A stretch of 11,487 nt of DNA from Spirochaetales bacterium (lineage in GTDB: Bacteria > Spirochaetota > Spirochaetia > Treponematales > UBA12059): NCBI GenBank assembly GCA_004525355.1, contig SPCK01000031.1, positions 1 through 11,487 of the forward strand. The letters are read 5' to 3'. This document shows, one piece after another, positions 1 to 8,099 of this stretch. Below the pieces are notes generated by a model. It searched no databases. It was not told where the DNA came from and saw only the letters and a program-made list of their open reading frames with translations. The position numbers and the translations under genes are program-made. How positions within the stretch are numbered: position 1 is the stretch's first letter; every line of letters starts with the position of its first letter.

Positions 1-1
1 G

Positions 2-2185
2 ATCGTCTCGCAAGCCGCGCTTTCATTGCCAGAAGGCGTATCGATATCCCTGGTCAACGATTCCACGATCCAGATACGCGACAGCATAGACGTCCTGTTG
101 TCGAACGCGTTGCAGGGGTTGATCCTACTGTCGATCATCCTGCTGGTATTCCTGGGTGTGCGCAACGCGCTCATGACCGCGCTGGGCATCCCGGTCACCT
201 TCGCCGCCACGTTCCTGGTGCTCGAGGCCATGGGGGAGACCATCAACTCGAATACGTTGTTCGGGATGGTACTCGTGCTTGGACTCATCGTCGACCACGC
301 GATCGTCATAACCGAGAACATCTACCGGCTACGGAGGCTCGGATACGATAAGCGGCGCGCCGCGATCGACGGCACGAGCCAGGTCGCCTGGCCCATCGTC
401 GCCTCCAGCCTGACCACGGTGGCCGCTTTTCTGCCCCTGATGATACTACCCGGCACGATTGGCAAATTCCTGCGCGTCATACCGCTGGTCGTTTCAATCG
501 CGCTGATCGCATCCACGCTTGAAGCCATCATTTTCATCCCTTCACACGCCGTGGATTGGCCCGGAGGCGACCTGCTCAAGACCAAGCCGGACGTTTTCGA
601 CCTGATTCGTCCCGCTTTCGAGCGCTTCGTCCGCTCGTTGTATCGCAGGCGCCTCTTGGTAGTGCTCGGATTCTTCGTCGTGGTGGCGGGCGTTTTCTCG
701 ACTATCCCATTCATCAAGCAGGATTTATTCAGCGCCGAGGACTTCACCCTCTTCTATATCGATATCGACCTGCCCGCGGGTTCGAGCCGAGCCAAGACCG
801 AGGCGATTATCCGGGAATTCGAGAAGAGGCTTGCGCCGTTGGCCAGCAATGGCGAAGTGGTCAACGTCATTTCGAGCGTCGGCTTCAGATCGGGCGGTAC
901 CGGGGGAACGAGCGCTGGCAACGTGGGCCAGATCGTCGTCGACCTCGCCGAGATCAAGGAAGGGAGAACCAGGCCCATCGCGGCGATCATGGACGAAGCC
1001 CGCGCACTCTGCGCCGGTATCCCGGGACCGGAGAAGGTGATCTACCGCAAGGCCGAGTCCGGTCCACCCATCGTGCCTCCGGTCGGTTTCAGGATACGCG
1101 GCGACGATTACGACGCGCTGATCGATACCGCCACGGCCTTGCGCGAACGGCTGGCGGGCTACCCGGAACTTATCAATATCGAGGACACGCTGCAAACCGG
1201 TACTCCAGAACTCAGGATCCGCGTCAACGAGGAACGCGCGTCAGCGTATGGCGTCTCGGTGGCTTCGGTGGGAGCGTTCATACGGGGCACGTACGACGGC
1301 TTTCCAGCCGGCAGCGTCTTCTTCGGCAACGAGGAGTTGGATATCGTCGTCCGCTATGCGGGAACCGGCGGCTCGGACTCGATTGGCAGGCTGCTCGAGC
1401 TCAAGATACCCGCGCAGGACGGTCGGCTCGTCCCGTTCTCCGCCATCGCCGAGCTGGAGGAGGGAGCGGCCTTGGCCGCGATCAAGCGCGTTGACGGAAA
1501 GCGCGAGGTTGGCGTCAGCGCAGAAGCCTTCTCGAAGGACGGCGTACCCGGCATCAACGCGGATATACAGACATGGTTCGATACCGACGTATCGCCGCGC
1601 TACCCCGGCCTCGAACTGGTGGTAGGGGGAGAATTCGCAGAACTCGCGGACTTGCTGGTTCAGATACTGCGAGTATTCCTGCTGGGCCTTTTCCTGATAT
1701 ACGCGGTACTCGGCGCCCAGTTCAAGAGCTTTTCCCAGCCGCTGCTCATACTCTTATCCATTCCAATGGCGTTTGCCGGCATCATCGTCTACCTGGTGCT
1801 TTCCGGTACGCCTTTCTCCACGACAGTGCTGTACGCGGGCGTCGCCCTCGCGGGCATAGCCGTCAACGATTCCATCGTGCTCATAGACTTCGTGAACAGT
1901 GCCCGCAAGGAAGGAAAGCCGGTTGCTGAAGCCGTCGTCGAGGCGGTGTCCGTGCGGCTCAGGCCCATCCTGTTGACGAGCGTCACAACCATTGGCGGCC
2001 TCCTGCCTATCGCGTTCGGATTTGGCGGTTATTCGGTGGTGTGGAGCCCGATGGCCAGCACCATCATCTTCGGGCTCCTGTTTTCGACAATCACGGTGTT
2101 GACCGTAGTTCCGGCCCTCTACGGCCTGCTTTTTGACCGCCCGGGCAAGGCGAGGCGTCCGCGGCTTGGGGAGGCGCATGCATGA
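2..2185 (+). CDS. RND-family efflux permease (HAE1-like), 5'-truncated by the window edge
   Basis: Inner-membrane proton-driven pump subunit of a tripartite RND exporter. The frame is open to the first base, so the TTG at 26 is not the true start. 727 residues are visible against about 1,000-1,050 for the family, so roughly the first 300 are missing. Numbering from the TTG, the protein begins just before TM2. TM4 carries GLIVDHAIVITENI at 86-99, where AcrB has the D407-D408 pair; here it is D90-H91. A second periplasmic block follows, then the C-terminal membrane bundle with GIAVNDSIVLIDF, in which the AcrB K940-N941 positions read N-D. The stop overlaps the next gene's ATG (ATGA, 2182-2185), so the two are translationally coupled. 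An adaptor (membrane-fusion) gene is expected upstream, outside the window. The substrate cannot be told from sequence. Family call is firm; the HAE1 subgroup is inferred from motif style. Confidence 0.93.
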   Translation: MVSQAALSLPEGVSISLVNDSTIQIRDSIDVLLSNALQGLILLSIILLVFLGVRNALMTALGIPVTFAATFLVLEAMGETINSNTLFGMVLVLGLIVDHAIVITENIYRLRRLGYDKRRAAIDGTSQVAWPIVASSLTTVAAFLPLMILPGTIGKFLRVIPLVVSIALIASTLEAIIFIPSHAVDWPGGDLLKTKPDVFDLIRPAFERFVRSLYRRRLLVVLGFFVVVAGVFSTIPFIKQDLFSAEDFTLFYIDIDLPAGSSRAKTEAIIREFEKRLAPLASNGEVVNVISSVGFRSGGTGGTSAGNVGQIVVDLAEIKEGRTRPIAAIMDEARALCAGIPGPEKVIYRKAESGPPIVPPVGFRIRGDDYDALIDTATALRERLAGYPELINIEDTLQTGTPELRIRVNEERASAYGVSVASVGAFIRGTYDGFPAGSVFFGNEELDIVVRYAGTGGSDSIGRLLELKIPAQDGRLVPFSAIAELEEGAALAAIKRVDGKREVGVSAEAFSKDGVPGINADIQTWFDTDVSPRYPGLELVVGGEFAELADLLVQILRVFLLGLFLIYAVLGAQFKSFSQPLLILLSIPMAFAGIIVYLVLSGTPFSTTVLYAGVALAGIAVNDSIVLIDFVNSARKEGKPVAEAVVEAVSVRLRPILLTSVTTIGGLLPIAFGFGGYSVVWSPMASTIIFGLLFSTITVLTVVPALYGLLFDRPGKARRPRLGEAHA

Positions 2186-3729
2186 AAGCTTTATTCGCAC
2201 CAATGATCTCGAGACGGCCAGGACGGCAGGGCTACTTCCTCGCCCTGATCCTTTTCTCGCTACTGGTCCCTTCTTCCGTGGTCTTCGGTCAAGCCTCTGC
2301 CACGGAACCCTTGAGCCTGGCTGCGATCGCGGCCATGGCGGTCAGGGAAGATCCCGCTATACGCGCTTCCGCGGCCGCGGCCGGCATCGCCGCGGCGCAA
2401 TACGCTCTGGAACTGAACAAGGCCCATCCGAAATTTGCCTTGGGACTGACGCCGCTCTTGTACGACTCTCGCCGGTTTTTCGACTTCAACGCGTTCGACT
2501 ACGTCGACACCGCCGAGATCTCGGCGGGCGCCGGCCTGTCGTACACCCAATCGCTCCCGAGCGCAGGATCATTCGCCGCGGGCGTCAAGAGTAATTTCGG
2601 GTACTCCGATACCGATGGCAAGCTTGCCTTCGCGCTTTCTCCGTCGTTGAACGCCAGCTTACGACAGCCCCTGTTCGCCGGTGGGCAATTTTTGCCTTTC
2701 GGGGCGAGCGCGGCCGTACGGCGATCGGCGGCGGCGACGGCAGAACAGTCGCGGATTGAGGACCTGGCCCGGAGAAATCAGGCAATCCGTTCTGCAGTCG
2801 AATCCGCGGGCTGGGTACTCGTCCTTCGTCGGACGCTCGCGGTCCAAGAGGCATCGCTCGACACGGCGCTTCGGAGGGCGGAGGGGCTCAACCTGCGCCG
2901 AAGCGTCGGTACGGCCACCGAGGATGCGGCGCTCGAGCTCGCGTTGACCGCGGAACTTGTCAGGCAGTCCCTCGTCGACACGCGTCTATCGGTAATTGAT
3001 GCCGAGCGCCGTCTCGCATCCGTCCTCGGCATCCAGCCAACGCCAGAAGGAACCGTTATCCTGCCGCCGATTTCGGAACGGGTCCCGGTGATGCCGCCGG
3101 CGCCCGTTCCAGTGCTCGAAGCTACCCTGGACGCGTCCAGGGCAGCGCTCGCCGCGGAGAAGGCCCGCGCGGACGCCACCGCTCGATCCACGATCGACGC
3201 CACCATATTCGCCGCGTCGTTGTCCGTGGCTCCGCGCTACCCGGATTCCCGTTTGGACGCCGCGAATCCGGCAAACGCGTTCTCCGATTTTTCGGATGGC
3301 TCTGGCGGCGCTGGATTCAACTGGAATCTAACCCTGACGCTTGACGTACCGCTATCGGGTGGGGCTGCCCGCGGGTACCGCGAGCGCGCGGACACGTTGG
3401 CGATCGCATCCGCGGAGGCCCAGCGAAGTCAAGCGGAGCGCTCGGTCCAGGATCGCGCCGCCTCGTTGGCCGGCAGGCGTGACGCGCTGACCGAGCGCCT
3501 GGCCATACAGAGACGCATCGCGGAGCTGGACGGCAGGAAGGCCGAACGACTCGCGGACCTCGCGGCCGCCGGAACCGCGACAGCCGCCGACACCGCCGAC
3601 GCCAGGGCGGAACGCGACCGCGCACTGACGGAGGTCCTGCGGACAGAACTCGATCTCCTGCTGGCTGAACTCGACTTGCGTGCGTTGTCCGGAGAGGACC
3701 TGGCCGCATCGCTGGCCGCCGCGCCCTGA
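2182..3729 (+). CDS. TolC-family outer-membrane efflux protein
   Basis: Outer-membrane channel of the tripartite exporter whose pump is encoded just upstream. The 515-residue product starts with a basic segment, a hydrophobic core (about residues 18-35) and a likely signal-peptidase I site near VFGQA-SA (about 38). No lipobox cysteine is evident. The mature part begins with the usual outer-membrane-factor helix pattern (LSLAAIAAMAVREDPAIRA, 44-62). It has a beta-like stretch at about 70-165 and long Ala/Arg/Glu-rich helices, with a second repeat from about residue 310. The C-terminal 120 residues are almost entirely predicted amphipathic helix. The ATG at 2182 is preceded by GGGGAGG (2168-2174) at 7 nt, inside the permease gene, and overlaps the permease stop by 4 nt. 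Sequence conservation in this family is low, so the call rests on pattern and operon context. A type I secretion channel is the main alternative. Confidence 0.85.
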   Translation: MKALFAPMISRRPGRQGYFLALILFSLLVPSSVVFGQASATEPLSLAAIAAMAVREDPAIRASAAAAGIAAAQYALELNKAHPKFALGLTPLLYDSRRFFDFNAFDYVDTAEISAGAGLSYTQSLPSAGSFAAGVKSNFGYSDTDGKLAFALSPSLNASLRQPLFAGGQFLPFGASAAVRRSAAATAEQSRIEDLARRNQAIRSAVESAGWVLVLRRTLAVQEASLDTALRRAEGLNLRRSVGTATEDAALELALTAELVRQSLVDTRLSVIDAERRLASVLGIQPTPEGTVILPPISERVPVMPPAPVPVLEATLDASRAALAAEKARADATARSTIDATIFAASLSVAPRYPDSRLDAANPANAFSDFSDGSGGAGFNWNLTLTLDVPLSGGAARGYRERADTLAIASAEAQRSQAERSVQDRAASLAGRRDALTERLAIQRRIAELDGRKAERLADLAAAGTATAADTADARAERDRALTEVLRTELDLLLAELDLRALSGEDLAASLAAAP

Positions 3730-3769
3730 TCGATCAATCAACAACGGGGCCGCTTCGGCAATCGCCATC

Positions 3770-5035
3770 CTACGGAGCGGCCGAAGCCGCCGCCTCTACC
3801 AAGCGATAGAGCCTGTCCCCCCTGCGAACTTTTCGTTCAACCCGGAAAGACGGCTCCGTGCCACGGCCTGCGCGGGCAGCGGTCGAATCGTCGATCCAAA
3901 TTTCGTCGGGCGTCACTATGAGGGCTCCGGTCGTCGGCCCGGTAACCAGTAACTGGTCGCCAGGAGCGATGTGTTCCGACTCGATCATGAAGGAGCCGAC
4001 TCCCGTCCGCCCGTACCAGTTGGTGCACTTGCCCACGTAGACGCGTTTTCTGGTGGCCGCTGATCCATAGCCGTCGGTCCACTCCCCAAGGCGGCGCCCC
4101 AGATAATAGCCGTCCCAGAAACCTCGATTGAACACCGCGGACAACCGACGGTTCCAGTCGTCAATTTTTTCCGGTCCGTAGCTGTCGTCAACGATGGATT
4201 CGACGGCCTCACGGTAGCATTCCACCGTGGCCTGGACGTACTCGGGCGGCCGCGCGCGCCCCTCTATCTTGAGCACCCGCACTCCCGCGCCAATGACGCG
4301 ATCAAGGAAGTGAATGGTCTTGAGGTCCTTCGGGGACAGCAGATACTCGCCGTTCACGGCAAGTTCATCGCCGGTCTCCCCGTCTGCCAGGAGATAGCTT
4401 CTCCTGCAGGCCTGCAGGCAGGCGCCCCGGTTGGCCGACTTCCCGTACTGGTGCAGACTCAGATGGCACTTGCCTGAAATCGCCATGCACAGGGCTCCGT
4501 GCGCGAACAACTCGATTCGGACCGGCCTCCCGGACGGCCCGAGGATTGGCCCGTCCGCGATGGCCCGGTGGATGCCCGCAACCTGCTCCAGGTTCAGCTC
4601 CCTTGCCAAGACGACAACGTCTGCCCATCGGCCGTAGAAGCGCAGGGATTCAGCATTGGAGATGCTCAGCTGCGTGGACAGGTGGATTTCCAGCCCGAGG
4701 TCGGCCGCGCAGGAGATCGCGGCCTGGTCCGAGGCGATCACCGCATCGATGCCCGAGTCCTTGGCCGCCCGCAGGAGCGATCGCATGGCCGGAAGGTCGT
4801 CGTCATAGAGAGTACTATTGACGGCGAGGTATGAGCGAACGCCTGCGCGCGATGTCGCGCGGGCGATCTTCTCCATGTCGGCCAAGCCGAAATTCACGGC
4901 GCTCGCCTGGCGCATGTTCAGTCCGCCAGCGCCGAAATACACTGAATCGGCCCCCGCCCTGATGGCGGCCGCGAGAGCCTCGAACGAGCCAGCGGGAGCC
5001 ATGATCTCGATGTCGGTTCGGGTGACGGGATCCAT
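3770..5035 (-). CDS. U32-family protein, TrhP/RlhA-like RNA hydroxylation factor
   Basis: Member of the U32 'peptidase' family, several of which make hydroxylated tRNA or rRNA bases (TrhP, RlhA) or ubiquinone (UbiU/V) using an Fe-S cluster. The product is 421 residues with the start at 5035. Visible features are the N-terminal APAGS (13-17), LSTQLSISNAES (119-130) and VVVLARELNLEQV. The U32 signature runs from ELFAHGALC to GKCHLS (175-193), and NRGACLQAC follows at 202-210. Cysteines 183, 190, 206 and 210 are placed as in cluster-binding members. KIEGRARPPEYV and the C-terminal beta-barrel resemble the ~450-residue TrhP type rather than the longer RlhA or shorter UbiU/V, so a tRNA uridine-hydroxylation role is favoured but not proven. 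The open frame extends to a GTG at 5125 abutting the GNAT stop. The extra 30 residues are Arg-rich and unlike the family, and the ATG at 5035 has AGTAGG 4 nt upstream. Likely cotranscribed with the GNAT gene. Confidence 0.88.
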   Translation of the reverse strand: MDPVTRTDIEIMAPAGSFEALAAAIRAGADSVYFGAGGLNMRQASAVNFGLADMEKIARATSRAGVRSYLAVNSTLYDDDLPAMRSLLRAAKDSGIDAVIASDQAAISCAADLGLEIHLSTQLSISNAESLRFYGRWADVVVLARELNLEQVAGIHRAIADGPILGPSGRPVRIELFAHGALCMAISGKCHLSLHQYGKSANRGACLQACRRSYLLADGETGDELAVNGEYLLSPKDLKTIHFLDRVIGAGVRVLKIEGRARPPEYVQATVECYREAVESIVDDSYGPEKIDDWNRRLSAVFNRGFWDGYYLGRRLGEWTDGYGSAATRKRVYVGKCTNWYGRTGVGSFMIESEHIAPGDQLLVTGPTTGALIVTPDEIWIDDSTAARAGRGTEPSFRVERKVRRGDRLYRLVEAAASAAP

Positions 5036-5125
5036 GACGCCTACTCTACCCGGTGCATCCCATCGCGACAAGGAGGATGCATTGAGCAGATGCGCCTCGA
5101 CTCGAGCCCGAACCGTTCGAGGCAC

Positions 5126-5911
5126 TCAGCTCTTGGCGCCGGGCGAATCGCAGGGACGCGAAAGGCAGAGCAGCCGGAAACCGCGACTGGCGGCGATAGG
5201 CCTGCTCATGGGACTCGCATCAATCGTGAGGAAGCGGTAGCCCCGGGTGATCGCCTCCTTGGCGCGAACGGACAGCATGGCCCCGTAGATGCCCCGCCTC
5301 CTGTACGGCTCCAGTGTGGCGCCGCCCCACAGGCTGGCGAACGGTGAATGCTCGGGAAAATCTATTCTGGACGCGCATACGGGAACGCCATCCACGTAGG
5401 CGACATAGGCGCTCATGCGCTCCCCATCCTCGAACAGCGTCGTCTTGATCGATGCCACCCAGACAGCGTCATGATGGTCGTCGGGCCAAGCCAGCGCGTT
5501 TACTTCCGCGAAGTCGGCGAACGCGCTTTCGCTCCCGACGCGCCGTATGTCATGCGGGCCGTCGGCCAGGGATCCAGCGGGAAAGTCGTCCAGGTCGAGC
5601 GCCATAATCGCTTCTTCGTCGCCGATGGCAAACCCGTGGGCAGCCAACCGGTCGACGAGGTCGTCGGGTATATCGTGGGAGTAGTACTTCCATTCGAAAC
5701 CGCGGCCAAGCGCCTTGAAATACGCAAGCTCCCGCTCTATCGCCGCGTCGACCTCCCCGTCGGACAGCCTCGAATAAGTGACGAGGGAGGGATCTCCGTC
5801 ACTGCCGATCATGCGAACAACGCTTCCGGCTTCCTCGCGCTGATAGCGCGGAAACGAGGCGTCCTTTCGCTCATATCGATCGTAGAGTCCCAGGATTTCT
5901 TCCGTTTCCAT
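5126..5911 (-). CDS. GNAT-family N-acetyltransferase
   Basis: Predicted cytoplasmic acetyl-CoA-dependent acyltransferase of 261 residues; the acceptor is unknown. The C-terminal half (about residues 120-255) holds the recognisable GNAT fold. LWGGATLEPYRRRGIYGAML contains the acetyl-CoA pyrophosphate-binding RRxGxxG/A loop (RRRGIYGA at 204-211). FLTIDAS and the final ASRGFRLL complete the pattern. The N-terminal half ends in a GF-turn segment (AAHGFAIGDEEAIMALDL), suggesting a second, degenerate GNAT-like or dedicated N-terminal domain. I prefer the ATG at 5911 over the in-frame ATG at 5926 because AAGGAG lies 4 nt before 5911, within the extra five codons, and nothing similar precedes 5926. 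The stop is followed immediately by the open frame of the U32 gene, 90 nt before its chosen start. The pair may be cotranscribed. No substrate can be inferred from that neighbour. Confidence 0.83.
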   Translation of the reverse strand: METEEILGLYDRYERKDASFPRYQREEAGSVVRMIGSDGDPSLVTYSRLSDGEVDAAIERELAYFKALGRGFEWKYYSHDIPDDLVDRLAAHGFAIGDEEAIMALDLDDFPAGSLADGPHDIRRVGSESAFADFAEVNALAWPDDHHDAVWVASIKTTLFEDGERMSAYVAYVDGVPVCASRIDFPEHSPFASLWGGATLEPYRRRGIYGAMLSVRAKEAITRGYRFLTIDASPMSRPIAASRGFRLLCLSRPCDSPGAKS

Positions 5912-5951
5912 ACATCTCCTTTTCATGGTTTGGCATATCGCGCGCGGGCCA

Positions 5952-5969
5952 CGGCGGATGCTTCCGCCG
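5952..5969 (-). terminator. Possible weak terminator hairpin after the CNB-GGDEF pair
   Basis: A perfect 7-bp GC-rich inverted repeat (CGGCGGA / TCCGCCG) with a 4-nt loop lies 33 nt past the stop of the second GGDEF gene and 40 nt before the GNAT start. No U-rich tract follows on the - strand, so it could be Rho-assisted termination, attenuation or mRNA 3'-end protection rather than a full intrinsic terminator. Its arms match those of the strong terminator at 11374-11405. Confidence 0.35.
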
Positions 5970-6001
5970 CGTTTCCGGCTTGGAAGGACCCACTGTCCCG
6001 T

Positions 6002-6991
6002 TTATATTCCAGTATATCGCTCCACCCTGTTCCTGCCGTTCTCCTTGGCCCGAAAGAGCGCCTTGTCCGAGCGTTCGTACAGTTCTGCCGGAGTGGCCGC
6101 GTCATCGGGGCATGCAGCCACGCCCATGCTGGCGCTCAGGCGAACGCGACCCGGCTTGCTGTTCTTGCCGGCCCTGAACTCGAGGAACAGAGTCTCTGCC
6201 TCGGCTCGGATACGTTCGGCCGCTACCATGGCTTCTTCTATGCCAGCGTCCGGTAAGAAAAAGGCAAATTCGTCGCCTGACAGCCGCGATGCCACGTCGC
6301 CCTCGCGGACAAGGCGGCTGAAGGCGGCTCCGACGGTCGAGATGACCGCATCGCCCGCGTCCCGGCCGTAGCGCTCATTGATGTCATGGAAGCGATCCAC
6401 GTCCAGCATCAGGAGGGCGCAGCGCGGGGGCGTCCCGTGGGACCGCGCAAACCGGGCGCTGACGGCTTCCTCGAGGAATCGCCGGTTGAACAAGCCTGAA
6501 AGGTCGTCGGTAACTGATCGACGCCTGGCGGTCTCGCCCCATCGAACGAGGTCTGTCAGGAATCCAGACGCCTCGTCCAGCCAGCCGGCCATGACCTTCG
6601 ACATGGAGGAAAGCATGGACACTCCGATGACCGGATGCTCCCAGACGAGGCGGTAGAAATCGATGCCGTCGAGGTACAGGAGCTCGGAATCCTTTTCGGC
6701 CCGGCAGGTGGCCGATCGGGGTTCGCCTTCCACCACCGACATTTCGCCAAAGAAACGCCCCGGGCCAAACTGGTACACATCGCGCTCTCCGCCGTCCTTG
6801 TCCTTGACGACGGATGAGATCAGCCCGTAGCGCACGATGTACAGTTCCGTTCCCGGTTCGCCCTGATTGAACACGATGGATCCGGCCGCATAGCGCCGCG
6901 ATTCCATGAAGGCCGCGACCGCGTTCAACTCGAGGCCGCTCATCCCCTCAAACAGGGAAACGCCGGTGATGAATTCTACGACAGGGTTCAT
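6002..6991 (-). CDS. Diguanylate cyclase with N-terminal cyclic-nucleotide-binding domain (active-type SGDEF)
   Basis: Predicted cytoplasmic enzyme making cyclic di-GMP from two GTP, controlled by an N-terminal CNB/Crp-like sensor. 329 residues. The CNB domain spans about 10-125. Its phosphate-binding cassette (FGEMSVVEGEPRSATCRA, 81-98) keeps the Glu (83) and Arg (92) that contact cyclic nucleotides in the family, so ligand binding is possible. The GGDEF domain spans about 160-327: LDVDRF (D197, D199), NERYGRDAGD, SGDEF at 238-242, and the ending KALFRAKENGRNRV. Ser replaces the first Gly of GGDEF, a change known in some working cyclases. RxxD (R229-D232), five residues before SGDEF, matches the product-inhibition site. 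No membrane segment is seen. ATG 6991 overlaps the preceding gene's stop (ATGA), with GGGAG 7 nt upstream, so it is translationally coupled to its degenerate paralogue. Confidence 0.92.
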   Translation of the reverse strand: MNPVVEFITGVSLFEGMSGLELNAVAAFMESRRYAAGSIVFNQGEPGTELYIVRYGLISSVVKDKDGGERDVYQFGPGRFFGEMSVVEGEPRSATCRAEKDSELLYLDGIDFYRLVWEHPVIGVSMLSSMSKVMAGWLDEASGFLTDLVRWGETARRRSVTDDLSGLFNRRFLEEAVSARFARSHGTPPRCALLMLDVDRFHDINERYGRDAGDAVISTVGAAFSRLVREGDVASRLSGDEFAFFLPDAGIEEAMVAAERIRAEAETLFLEFRAGKNSKPGRVRLSASMGVAACPDDAATPAELYERSDKALFRAKENGRNRVERYTGI

Positions 6992-8091
6992 GAACCGGCT
7001 CCCGTTTTCGTTATCGGCCCCGAACCGTCACCCGGATTACGGCCCGTCTCTTCCAAGCCGAACACGGCTCCGTCGATGGAGCAAGCCACATGGTCGGGAC
7101 CGTGAGGCCTGACCCGATAGACGCGGGTGCCCCCGTCCCGCCACGCACGCATCAGCACGCCGTATGCATGCTCCACTAAAACCTTGAAATCAGCTCCGTC
7201 CTCCGGCCAGACTGCCATCGAGGCACTGATACCTATCCGAAAGCCGCCCGGGCAGGAAACGTCCGACAGGTCAATGTCCCCGACAGCCCGCGACAGCCTG
7301 GTCACAATTTTCAAGGCCTCTTCAAACCCGCAGCCTGCGGCTACGAAAGCGGTCTCGTTGCTGCGCAAACGGAGCGCCCAGGCACGGCGCTGTCTCCGGG
7401 CCTCAATATTGAGGACGCCAGCGATACGTTCCATGGCCACGTCACCGGCGCCATGGCCGAACCGGTCGCATAGATCCTTGAATCGGTCGGGCTTTATCAG
7501 GATGATAACTGTCGGAGCGCTCACCAACCTCGGTAATTCATCGTCAAGGAACGCCCGCGCCCACAACCCCGTGGACGGATCGGTGTACATCTGGCGACGG
7601 AGCTCCCGAACCCAGGGAGCATTCTCGGAGATGAGCATCTGGGTGGAACGCACGCGGGATGAGATCATGGCCACCGACCGGAGAAGTATCCTTGCGATCA
7701 CGTCCGGCCGCTCGGAGGCCAGTAGGCCCATCGTCCTCCCGAAATCGGGAAACACCAGCAGTGTGGAGGGGCCGACCGCCTGGGCCTGCGCATCGAACTC
7801 CGCGGAACGAGCGAAGTCGAAATCCCCTACGACGTCGCCTTCTTCAAAACGCGCCATTTCCCGGATCTCACCGCCGTCGACCGGGCGAGTGACCGCCACG
7901 GCGCCGGATTTCACGATGAAGAAACGCTCGGCTCGCTCGCCGATCCTGAATGCCACCTCATCGCCGGAAAATCGATATACGCCAGCCTGCGCTGCGAGCC
8001 AGAAGAGGTCGTCGGACAAGAGGCGTCTAAAGAATTCGGATTGCCTGAGCAGCGTCACTTTGCCGGGCAAGCCCATATCTGATCGTTTCAT
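6988..8091 (-). CDS. CNB-GGDEF paralogue with degenerate, probably inactive, cyclase domain
   Basis: 367-residue protein with the same two-domain plan as the next gene. The CNB-like domain (about 15-125) has VVGDFDFARSAEFDAQAQA where the phosphate-binding cassette should be; the ligand-binding Arg position is Phe, so cyclic-nucleotide binding is unlikely. The GGDEF-like domain (about 168-328) is recognised from TDPSTGLWARAFLDDEL, PDRFKDLCDRFGHGAGD and SASMAVWPEDGADF. The signature itself reads RSNET (243-247), the first metal-binding Asp is Lys200, and no RxxD precedes it. Catalysis and product inhibition both look lost. A tail of about 40 residues follows the domain. The ATG at 8091 has only AAGG directly against it; an in-frame ATG at 8076 is an alternative. 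It is first in a two-gene unit, overlapping the active paralogue by 4 nt. A sensory or dimerisation partner role is inferred. Confidence 0.85.
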   Translation of the reverse strand: MKRSDMGLPGKVTLLRQSEFFRRLLSDDLFWLAAQAGVYRFSGDEVAFRIGERAERFFIVKSGAVAVTRPVDGGEIREMARFEEGDVVGDFDFARSAEFDAQAQAVGPSTLLVFPDFGRTMGLLASERPDVIARILLRSVAMISSRVRSTQMLISENAPWVRELRRQMYTDPSTGLWARAFLDDELPRLVSAPTVIILIKPDRFKDLCDRFGHGAGDVAMERIAGVLNIEARRQRRAWALRLRSNETAFVAAGCGFEEALKIVTRLSRAVGDIDLSDVSCPGGFRIGISASMAVWPEDGADFKVLVEHAYGVLMRAWRDGGTRVYRVRPHGPDHVACSIDGAVFGLEETGRNPGDGSGPITKTGAGS

Positions 8092-8099
8092 CCTTGCAC

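Noticed and set aside
26..28. TTG as the start of the RND gene
   Set aside because: The frame is open to the window edge and the protein would begin just before TM2; the gene is truncated, not short.
556..1494. 312-codon + strand open frame inside the RND gene
   Set aside because: Arg/Gly-rich translation typical of a shifted frame in GC-rich coding DNA, with no domain or ribosome site; the RND frame explains the region.
3748..3782. 7-bp inverted repeat GGCCGCT/AGCGGCC between the TolC-like and U32 gene ends
   Set aside because: Loop of 21 nt, no U tract on either strand, and it overlaps the U32 3' coding end; too weak to call a terminator.
5036..5125. GTG-initiated 30-residue extension of the U32 protein
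   Set aside because: Arg-rich, unlike U32 N-termini, and the ATG at 5035 sits right before the conserved APAGS segment.
5348..6256. 302-codon + strand open frame
   Set aside because: Antisense to the GNAT gene and the end of the CNB-GGDEF gene, both of which have clear family motifs.
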